In this document: one piece after another, positions 1 to 5,136 of the stretch
Layout: each line of letters opens with the position of its first letter
How positions within the stretch are numbered: the stretch's first letter is position 1
Assembly: GCA_030690025.1 (NCBI GenBank)
Contig: JAUYDJ010000030.1
Location: 1-5,136 of the forward strand
DNA length: 5,136 bases
Reading direction: 5' to 3'
From: Chloroflexota bacterium
GTDB lineage: Bacteria > Chloroflexota > Dehalococcoidia > Dehalococcoidales > JAUYDJ01
Translations under genes and position numbers: made by a program
Notes under the pieces: model-generated
Databases searched by the model: none
What the model was told of the DNA's origin: nothing
The model's input: the letters and a program-made list of their open reading frames with translations, nothing else

Positions 1-1
1 C

Positions 2-1561
2 GCTGATAAGCGCCTTTCCGCCGACCCCTTCCTGCTGCCGGACATGGACCGGGCCGTAGCCCGGATTTACCGGGCCCTGCTCTCCGGCGAGAGTATCGCC
101 GTCTACGGCGACTTCGATGTTGACGGCGTGACCAGCACCGCCCTCCTGGTACAGGGCCTAACGGGCCTCGGGGCTAAAGTCACTCCCTATATACCGCACC
201 GCCTGACTGAAGGCTACGGACTCAGCTCGGACGCCCTGGCTAATCTCCACAAACAGGGTATCAGCCTGGTTATTACCGTGGACTGCGGCATTACCGGCGT
301 TCCCCAGGTCAAGAAAGCCGGCAAGATAGGACTGGACATCGTTATTACCGACCACCATACCCCCCTGGAAGAACTCCCGCCCGCCACCGCTGTGGTTAAC
401 CCCAAGCTGCCCGGCTCCGCTTATCCCTTCCCGGGACTGGCCGGGGTTGGGGTAGCTCTCAAGCTGCTGCAGGCCCTCTACCAGAGCCTGGGCAAAGAAG
501 ACCAACTGGATGGCGTGGGTGACCTGGTGGCACTGGGCACGGTAGCGGATATGATGCCCCTGCTCGGCGAAAACCGGCACCTGGTCAAGTATGGTCTAAA
601 GCTGATTAATACCAGCCCCCGCCTGGGCGTAAGAGAGCTGATGACTCAGTGCGGACTCAATGCCGGCAGCCTTGATTCTGAGACTATCTCCTGGGTGATT
701 GCCCCCCGCTTGAACACCCCGGGCCGGCTGGAACACGCCATGAGCAGCTACCAACTGCTGACTACTAATTCGGTGCCGGAAGCCCAGGAGCTGTCACGAT
801 GGCTGGAGGAAAAGAACACCGAGCGCCAGAAGCTGACCGCGGAAGCCCTGGCCCGCGCCAGGCAGCAGGTATTAGCCGAAGGCATTGCCCCGCTGCTGGT
901 TACCGGCGATAGCGATTGCCCGGCGGGGATAGCCGGGCTGGTTGCCGGCAGGCTTTGCGAAGAGTTCTACCGGCCCGCTATAGCGGTCAGGGTGGGCGAC
1001 TTCATGAGCACCGGTAGCTGCCGCAGTATCCCCGAATTCAACATTGTCCTGGCCCTGGACCAGTGCCGCAACCTGCTGTCCCGTTTTGGCGGACACCCGC
1101 AGGCCGCCGGCTTCAGCCTGCTGACGCGTAATTTACCCCGTCTCAAAGAGCAGCTGTCCCAGCTGGCTGCTACCCAACTGGCCAAGGTCGACCTGCGGCC
1201 GGTCATCGAAATTGATGCTCAGGTTAGTCTATCTGACCTTGGTGGCAGCACCTTCCCCACCATCCAGCAGCTGGCGCCCTTTGGCTGCGGCAATCCGGCC
1301 CCTACTTTCCTCAGCCGCGCGGTAAACGTAGTCGACTGCCGGACGATGAGTGCCGGCGGCGACCATTTACGGCTGAAGCTACAGCAGGGTCACACCACCT
1401 GGGACGCGGTGGCCTTTCGACTGGGCTGCCACCTGGACGAGGTGCTATCGCCCCTCGACATCGTGTATAATCTGGAAATAGACCACTGGGGCGGGGGCCA
1501 CATGCTGCGACTCAATATCCTTGACTTTGCCCCGGCTAGTCAGGAGAGAAGCTGTGAATAG
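2..1561 (+). CDS. recJ: Single-stranded-DNA-specific exonuclease RecJ, 5'-truncated by window edge
   Basis: RecJ degrades single-stranded DNA 5' to 3' in recombinational repair and mismatch repair, using divalent metals held by its DHH domain. The frame is open to the left edge: the codons before the ATG at 44 read ADKRLSADPFLLPD, which matches the usual RecJ N-terminal region, so that ATG is internal and roughly 40-60 residues are probably missing. Numbering from the Met at 44, the DHH-domain motifs are all present: YGDFDVDG (21-28), DCGI (80-83), TDHH (102-105), VNP (118-120) and GTVADMMPL (165-173). The DHHA1 part has GSCRS (324-328) and GGHPQAAG (349-356). An OB-fold segment near 387-500 carries APFGCGNPAP. 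PRLNTPGRL (221-229) is close to the family's usual RINAAGR-like motif. The segment before the GIAGLVAGRL motif reads DCPAG, where many RecJ proteins have a W-H-x-G type sequence. Visible length is 519 residues, against about 560-600 for whole RecJ. The stop overlaps the start of the next gene. Family assignment is very secure. Confidence 0.96.
   Translation, partial: ADKRLSADPFLLPDMDRAVARIYRALLSGESIAVYGDFDVDGVTSTALLVQGLTGLGAKVTPYIPHRLTEGYGLSSDALANLHKQGISLVITVDCGITGVPQVKKAGKIGLDIVITDHHTPLEELPPATAVVNPKLPGSAYPFPGLAGVGVALKLLQALYQSLGKEDQLDGVGDLVALGTVADMMPLLGENRHLVKYGLKLINTSPRLGVRELMTQCGLNAGSLDSETISWVIAPRLNTPGRLEHAMSSYQLLTTNSVPEAQELSRWLEEKNTERQKLTAEALARARQQVLAEGIAPLLVTGDSDCPAGIAGLVAGRLCEEFYRPAIAVRVGDFMSTGSCRSIPEFNIVLALDQCRNLLSRFGGHPQAAGFSLLTRNLPRLKEQLSQLAATQLAKVDLRPVIEIDAQVSLSDLGGSTFPTIQQLAPFGCGNPAPTFLSRAVNVVDCRTMSAGGDHLRLKLQQGHTTWDAVAFRLGCHLDEVLSPLDIVYNLEIDHWGGGHMLRLNILDFAPASQERSCE
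1542..1546 (+). promoter_or_regulatory. Shine-Dalgarno site for plsY
   Basis: AGGAG lies 7 bases before the GTG at 1554, inside the last codons of recJ. It decides the plsY start in favour of this GTG over a TTG at 1521 in the same frame, which would add 11 polar residues (MTLPRLVRREA) ahead of the first membrane segment. Its position inside recJ suggests plsY translation is coupled to translation of recJ. Confidence 0.8.
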
Positions 1562-2183
1562 TCCGGTGATTCTTACCGCCGTCTCCCTGGTAGCCGCCTA
1601 TCTCATCGGGTCGGTACCGGCGGCATATATTGCCGGGCGCCTGAAGAAAGGCGTAGACATCCGCCAGGTGGGCAGCCGGAACATGGGGGCGATGAATGTC
1701 TTCTACAAAGTCGGGTTCTGGACCGGCATGTCAGTCCTGGCCTTTGATGTCGGCAAGGGCGCGGCCGGCGTAGCCCTGGCACGCTGGCTAGGCGTGCCGG
1801 ACATTGCCCAGCTGTTCGTTGGAGCAGTGGTGGTAATAGGCCACGCCTTCCCGGTTTTCCTGCGCTTCCACGGTGGCCGGGGCGGGGCCACCTGCATTGG
1901 CATACTGGTCTACCTTATGCCCTGGGGCATACCCCTCTACCTGGGCCTCTTCGGCCTGCTGCTGCTGCTTACTCACTACCCCACCCTCAGCTACAGCGCC
2001 GCTTTCCTTGGCTTCCCCTTCATTGGCGCGCTGGTCTATCACCGCTGGGAACTGGCCATCTTTTCGGTGGGGCTGCCCCTGATACCGGGGATAAAGTACC
2101 TCCCCAGAATCAAGGAAATGTATAATAAGGGCGGCGGCTGGCGCCATGTCCTGCTCCGCCAGAATCTGAAGGACCGCCTGTAG
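1554..2183 (+). CDS. plsY: PlsY-family glycerol-3-phosphate acyltransferase (divergent)
   Basis: PlsY is an integral-membrane enzyme that transfers an acyl group from acyl-phosphate to sn-glycerol-3-phosphate, making lysophosphatidic acid in the first step of phospholipid synthesis. Starting at the GTG, the protein is 209 residues, normal for the family. It has hydrophobic segments near 4-22, 55-65, 86-104, 115-140, 145-163 and 166-180. The first segment ends in the family signature YLIGSVPAAYIAGR (16-29). Motif 1 is GSRNMGAMN (40-48), where typical PlsY has GSGNIGATN. Motif 2 is GHAFPVFLRFHGGRGGAT (96-113), where typical PlsY has F-K-GGKG-x-AT, so the usual lysine is Arg109. The C-terminal motif 3 region (about 178-195, GIKYLPRIKEMYNKGGG) matches the classical pattern only loosely. 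Such changes suit a lineage-specific paralogue; I recall Dehalococcoides carrying several plsY copies. The gene overlaps recJ by 8 bases. The family is secure; the exact acyl donor and activity are less so. Confidence 0.9.
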   Translation: MNSPVILTAVSLVAAYLIGSVPAAYIAGRLKKGVDIRQVGSRNMGAMNVFYKVGFWTGMSVLAFDVGKGAAGVALARWLGVPDIAQLFVGAVVVIGHAFPVFLRFHGGRGGATCIGILVYLMPWGIPLYLGLFGLLLLLTHYPTLSYSAAFLGFPFIGALVYHRWELAIFSVGLPLIPGIKYLPRIKEMYNKGGGWRHVLLRQNLKDRL

Positions 2184-2190
2184 CACGACG

Positions 2191-2997
2191 TCAATGCTCG
2201 ATTTGCTTAACCTGGTAGCGCAGCTTGCCTCCCGGCGTGGTGACTTCTACCGTCTCCCCCTGTCTTTTACCCATTATCGCTTTGCCGATGGGAGAGAGAT
2301 TGGAAATTTTGCCGTGGGCCGGGTCTACCTCTCTGGGGCTGACGAGCTTATAACGCAGTTCCTCGCCGGAAGCTAAATCGGCCAGCACAACCGTATCGCC
2401 ATTATTTACTTTCAGCTTGACCTTATCTTCATCATTAATGATACTCGCCGATTTCATCATCCCTTCCAGCTCCCTGATGCGCCCTTCCAGCTGGCCATAC
2501 TCCTGTCGCGCTGCCTCCAAGGGCGCATTCTCGCGGAAGTCTTTATCGGCCGCCGCCTTGCGGACCTCCTCGATAATCTTCGGGCGCTTCGCTTTCAGAG
2601 CGGCGACATCGGCCTCAAGTTGGGTATAGCTCTGCCGACTTAGCGAAACTGGCTCTGCTGAACGCCGTTTTGATGAGAGCGGTACCGGCGTCTTCCCCTT
2701 CTTCGGCTTCAGGTGAATTGCTAGGTTAGTGCTCGTCCATCCTTCCTTCCTGGCGTGGACCAAAAAGGCCTTGACCAGCTCGAGCTTCCGGGCGTAGTCG
2801 GTGTCCGACAACGACATTTTTTCGGCGTAGCTGCCTACCTCGGGAGCGGTCAACCTGTCAATAGGCCGGTCCGCGCCGTACCAGCGCACAAACTGGTACA
2901 CCTCCTGCTGGCTGGCGGCCATCTCCTCCGCCGATAGCCCGGCCAGAAAGCGCCGGGCGGCTTCACCCAGGCTTAGCACACTGTTATCACTATTCAT
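2191..2997 (-). CDS. GreA/GreB-type transcription elongation factor with N-terminal recombinase-like core-binding domain
   Basis: Gre factors enter the RNA polymerase secondary channel and stimulate cleavage of backtracked RNA. This protein has 268 residues, about 110 more than usual GreA. Residues 119-186 form the coiled-coil N-terminal Gre domain (from LSRQSYTQLEADVAALKAKR to the IRELEGMM region). The tip reads DKDFRENAPL (151-160) where GreA has GDLSENAEY. Asp153 and Glu156 align with the two acidic tip residues needed for cleavage. Residues 195-268 are the C-terminal FKBP-like domain, with ISNLSPIGKAIMGKRQGE (231-248) as the signature. Residues about 10-100 look like the helical SAM-like core-binding domain of tyrosine recombinases: FLAGL near 17, VYQFVRWYG (33-41), RLTAPEVGSYAEKM (48-61) and KAFLVHARKEGW (76-87), ending in LKPKK. 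A basic, Pro/Ser-rich linker (100-118) joins the parts. The recombinase catalytic domain is absent. The ATG abuts the TAA of the upstream gene and has a good ribosome-binding site. The Gre call is secure; the N-terminal domain call is by pattern only, so I give no symbol. Confidence 0.9.
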   Translation of the reverse strand: MNSDNSVLSLGEAARRFLAGLSAEEMAASQQEVYQFVRWYGADRPIDRLTAPEVGSYAEKMSLSDTDYARKLELVKAFLVHARKEGWTSTNLAIHLKPKKGKTPVPLSSKRRSAEPVSLSRQSYTQLEADVAALKAKRPKIIEEVRKAAADKDFRENAPLEAARQEYGQLEGRIRELEGMMKSASIINDEDKVKLKVNNGDTVVLADLASGEELRYKLVSPREVDPAHGKISNLSPIGKAIMGKRQGETVEVTTPGGKLRYQVKQIEH

Positions 2998-4200
2998 TTA
3001 CTCCACCTTAGTCAAATTTCGGCGTCCCAGGCGCAGCGGCGCGGTCACCATTTCCATGCCTGCGGAGAGCACCCGGCGCCTTATCAATCTCAAAATCACC
3101 CGACCATGCCAGTCAAAAGACAGCTCTTCCGCCTTAAGCAGCGCCACATCAATACCCTGTCGCATTATTATGTCAAATAGGCGGTTAACCTGCGCATCGC
3201 TCAGACGTTCATAAAACCGGCGCGCCCAGTAGCCCATCTTCAACTCCCACCCCAGCCTCTTTTGCCACGCCCGTTCATAGCTGGCCAGGCTCCGCGCCGA
3301 AAGGTCATCGTTCTCCAGCGCCCGGTGAAGAGAGTCGGCGGCTATGTCGGCGCAGAGCACACCGTAGTAGATGCCGCCCCCGGTGGTGGGTTTCACCTGT
3401 CCGGCGGCGTCCCCGACCACTACCAGGCGGTCGCCATAAGTCCGCGGGGGTGGCTTTAACGAGACCCCGCGATACTTTATCTCCGACGGGGTTGAAACGA
3501 CCTTACCCTGCGCTACCAGAAGCGCTACCAGCCTTCTCAGATAAAGCCCGGGGCTATGGCGTGACAGCAGCCCAACTAGCGCCTTGCCGGGCCTGGTTGG
3601 TACCAGCCAGGCAAAAAAGCCGGGGGCCGCCTCCCGGCCAAAATAGACCTCCACCTCATCTACATTAGCATCCACCTCAGCCTGTGCCCCCGCCGCAAAA
3701 TCGCCGACCTTACCCAACCCCAACCGGCCGGCCAGACTGGAACCGAAACCGGTAGCTACAACGGCTACCCTTGCCTCTATGTCCAGGCTCTTTCCCTGCC
3801 GGCCTGCCGCAGCTATCACTCGGTCGGCCATGACCTGTACATCAGTGACGCGGCTGCCCATCAGGTATTCCGCTCCCCTGTCCTGCGCCCGTTTCGCCAT
3901 CAGCAGATTAAAGGCCGGCCGGTCAATCACACAAGCCTGCGTTTCCGGCCGCCACAGCCTGATTTCCTTCCCCGCTGGTGATATCAACCGGCCGCTGTTC
4001 AAACAGCGTAAGATAACCGATTCATCGAGGGTCAGATAATTGACACACTCCCGGCTGATTATGCCGGTGCAGCAGACCGGCTCCCCAATGTCTGCCTTCT
4101 GCTCGAGCACTACCACCTTATGCCCCCAAGCGGCCAGTTTACCCGCTACATGGCTACCCACCGGCCCACCACCGACCACTATCACGTCATAACGCTTCAC
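2998..4200 (-). CDS. FAD-dependent oxidoreductase, geranylgeranyl reductase family
   Basis: Members of this family are flavoproteins that saturate double bonds of prenyl chains: geranylgeranyl groups of chlorophyll, archaeal lipids, or the menaquinone side chain (MenJ type). The 400-residue protein begins with a dinucleotide-binding Rossmann motif, VGGGPVG (9-15), with Glu33 closing the second strand. Next come GEPVCCTGIIS (39-49), resembling the conserved Cys-Gly region of the family, and IDRPAFN (92-98). PGFFAWLVPTRPGKALVGL (193-211) resembles the substrate-side Y-x-W-x-F-P-like motif. The second FAD signature is VGDAAGQVKPTTGGGIYYG (262-280). The C-terminus (about 366-400) is Arg-rich and partly hydrophobic and could associate with membrane, which is inference. 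The start is a GTG overlapping the upstream TGA as GTGA. The upstream ribosome-binding site is weak (AAAGG, 12 bases away), so translational coupling is likely. No later start would keep the FAD motif. The family is secure; the substrate and electron donor cannot be told from sequence. Confidence 0.9.
   Translation of the reverse strand: MKRYDVIVVGGGPVGSHVAGKLAAWGHKVVVLEQKADIGEPVCCTGIISRECVNYLTLDESVILRCLNSGRLISPAGKEIRLWRPETQACVIDRPAFNLLMAKRAQDRGAEYLMGSRVTDVQVMADRVIAAAGRQGKSLDIEARVAVVATGFGSSLAGRLGLGKVGDFAAGAQAEVDANVDEVEVYFGREAAPGFFAWLVPTRPGKALVGLLSRHSPGLYLRRLVALLVAQGKVVSTPSEIKYRGVSLKPPPRTYGDRLVVVGDAAGQVKPTTGGGIYYGVLCADIAADSLHRALENDDLSARSLASYERAWQKRLGWELKMGYWARRFYERLSDAQVNRLFDIIMRQGIDVALLKAEELSFDWHGRVILRLIRRRVLSAGMEMVTAPLRLGRRNLTKVE
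3003..3009 (-). promoter_or_regulatory. Shine-Dalgarno site for the greA-like gene
   Basis: On the minus strand AAGGTGG ends 5 bases before the ATG at 2997, inside the last codons of the flavoprotein gene. It supports that ATG as the real start. That in turn shows the N-terminal extension of the Gre protein is translated as part of it and is not an annotation artefact. Confidence 0.75.
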
Positions 4201-5136
4201 GACCCGGTACTGCCTTTCTGCAATATAAGCTGCAAGTCCTGGCGGCTGGTCATAACCGCCGCTGTATCCAGAAAGTCTTTAAGCGAGACGCTCTTGCGTC
4301 TCAACTCCCTTAGCTCCACCCCGATGGGGCTGATGGAGGTAGGACTGTCCGCATATGTCCCGTGAAAGGCGAAATAGGCCTGGTTGAGCTTGCGGATATA
4401 ATAGCCTTTTGAGGCCAGGAACTGCCGCTGCTGCTCCATAAAAGCCTCTGCCTGGTCAATGTCCCCTTTCGCCAGGTACTGGTCAACCGCCCTTCTGATA
4501 TCTCGCATCGCCGCGTTAAAGTCGAACGCTGGCGCTGGCTTTGGCGGCGCACCTTGACCGGGATAGTATTTCTGGTAGACTATATCGCTAATCTCCTTGC
4601 CGACCATGTTGGCGACCGTCTCATTCATGGTGGCGATGTCATAGTTCTGCACCACCCCCATGACATCGAACACATAGCGTATACCCAGCGGGGTGAAGGC
4701 AAGATATTGATGCGTCCATTCGTGGGCTATGGTCTCGGCGGTAAATCTCAGGTCGGCGTCATCGGTCACAAAACTGGGATAGGTGCCCAGGCCCCCAAGT
4801 TCCACCACCAGCGAAGAAACGCCCAGTTTATCGACCTGCTCCTCTACGGATTCCATCTGCCTGACGTCCATGTTGGGCTGGAGCGTCATTCTCCGGATAG
4901 TCTCTATTCGGTCCCTGGGAGAGACTATCAGCTCATGCGGCGGCACTGTCAGTTTGAAAGCCAGCGGGGGAAAGTTGACCGGCAATTTGACGTATCTATC
5001 AGCGGGATTGTATATTCCCTGTTGATTCAGCGTTGCCCTGATTTGCCTGGCCAGGAGCCCGGTTACGGTAGGGTCTAAGGCCGTCCGCTGCTTCAGCAGC
5101 TTATCGACATCCGCCTGAAGGGAAGCCAGGTCACCG
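4197..5136 (-). CDS. Putative gluzincin-like zinc metallopeptidase, 5'-truncated by window edge
   Basis: I do not recognise a named family. The frame is open to the right edge (first whole codon at 5135); 312 C-terminal residues are visible and no proper start codon is needed inside the window. Numbering from that codon, HEWTH (138-142, preceded by ETIA) is an HExxH zinc-peptidase motif. NETVA (171-175) places Glu172 29 residues after the second His, as expected of the third zinc ligand in gluzincins. A later stretch, LNQAYFAFHGTYAD (250-263), is rich in aromatics and could line the active site, loosely recalling the Asn-Asn-Ala segment of COG4324-type aminopeptidases. Residues 1-40 are helical and charged (LASLQADVDKLLKQ). 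Residues 194-203 form a Pro-rich loop. No membrane segment is visible, but the missing N-terminus could carry a signal or anchor. It is the first visible gene of a three-gene operon and overlaps the flavoprotein start by 4 bases. Peptidase activity is inferred from motifs only, and the substrate is unknown. Confidence 0.75.
   Translation of the reverse strand, partial: GDLASLQADVDKLLKQRTALDPTVTGLLARQIRATLNQQGIYNPADRYVKLPVNFPPLAFKLTVPPHELIVSPRDRIETIRRMTLQPNMDVRQMESVEEQVDKLGVSSLVVELGGLGTYPSFVTDDADLRFTAETIAHEWTHQYLAFTPLGIRYVFDVMGVVQNYDIATMNETVANMVGKEISDIVYQKYYPGQGAPPKPAPAFDFNAAMRDIRRAVDQYLAKGDIDQAEAFMEQQRQFLASKGYYIRKLNQAYFAFHGTYADSPTSISPIGVELRELRRKSVSLKDFLDTAAVMTSRQDLQLILQKGSTGS

Noticed and set aside
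44..46. ATG as the start of recJ
   Set aside because: The frame is open to the left edge and the preceding codons encode recognisable RecJ sequence (DPFLLPD), so the ATG is an internal methionine.
158..580. Open frame of 140 codons antisense to recJ
   Set aside because: It lies opposite the invariant RecJ DHH-domain motifs, and its translation resembles no known protein.
1521..1553. TTG at 1521 as the start of plsY
   Set aside because: It adds 11 polar residues absent from the family and would overlap recJ by 41 bases, while the GTG at 1554 has AGGAG at ideal spacing.
1957..1971. Run of CTG triplets as a microsatellite
   Set aside because: It encodes consecutive leucines in a PlsY membrane segment; the short repeat is explained by the protein.
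1788..2186. Open frame of 132 codons antisense to plsY
   Set aside because: It is low-complexity Ala/Glu/Gln-rich sequence mirroring the membrane protein on the other strand, with no supporting ribosome-binding site or family match.
2187..2192. GACGTC palindrome at the convergent junction as an operator or att site
   Set aside because: A 6-base palindrome is expected by chance in this GC-rich DNA, and there is no longer symmetry or duplicate elsewhere in the window.
2695..2997. Remnant of an integrated element (broken integrase gene) next to greA
   Set aside because: The recombinase-like domain is in frame and continuous with the Gre domain, with one good start site and no repeats or other mobile-element traces, so a domain fusion fits better.
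3713..3755. Cluster of CCGG/GGCC-rich inverted sequence as a hairpin or regulatory site
   Set aside because: It sits inside the flavoprotein coding sequence, encodes ordinary Gly-Leu-Arg residues, and similar CCGG clusters occur throughout the window.
4983..4985. TTG near 4985 as the start of the peptidase-like gene
   Set aside because: The frame stays open with plausible protein sequence (including GIYNPADRYVK) up to the window edge, so the gene continues to the right.
4554..5078. 174-codon open frame on the plus strand antisense to the peptidase-like gene
   Set aside because: It lies wholly opposite a gene with a clear zinc-site motif, shows no recognisable domain, and is typical of antisense frames kept open by high-GC codon use.

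Overview
The window is 5.1 kb of dense, moderately high-GC bacterial chromosome. It holds five protein-coding genes and practically no non-coding DNA. The GreA-type factor with an extra N-terminal domain, the divergent PlsY acyltransferase, and a geranylgeranyl-reductase-type flavoprotein next to a zinc-peptidase-like protein together suggest an uncultured Chloroflexota of the Dehalococcoidia type. That placement comes from protein resemblance recalled from memory, without any search, and is only moderately secure. Nothing points to a plasmid, phage or insertion sequence.

Left half, plus strand (1-2183): the 3' part of recJ (single-strand-specific 5'-3' exonuclease; its start lies off the left edge) overlaps by 8 bases a short integral-membrane gene of the PlsY glycerol-3-phosphate acyltransferase family. 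The plsY start is a GTG set by a good AGGAG ribosome-binding site inside the end of recJ. The two genes look co-transcribed and translationally coupled.

Right half, minus strand (5136 down to 2191): three genes form one tight operon. In transcription order they are a partial protein with a gluzincin-like zinc-peptidase signature (HEWTH followed by a downstream NExxA), a 400-residue FAD-dependent geranylgeranyl-reductase-family oxidoreductase (joined by a GTGA overlap), and a 268-residue GreA-type transcription elongation factor (its ATG abuts the preceding TAA). The operon promoter lies beyond the right edge. The two transcription units converge with only 7 bases between stop codons and no visible terminator.

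The most interesting item is the GreA-like protein. About 100 residues at its N-terminus resemble the SAM-like core-binding domain of tyrosine recombinases (XerC/XerD type), with no recombinase catalytic domain, followed by a full Gre coiled-coil and C-terminal domain. Membrane-linked functions recur in the window (PlsY in phospholipid synthesis; the flavoprotein probably in isoprenoid lipid or quinone reduction), but any functional link between the operon members is inference. I saw no RNA genes, CRISPR arrays, mobile elements or riboswitches.
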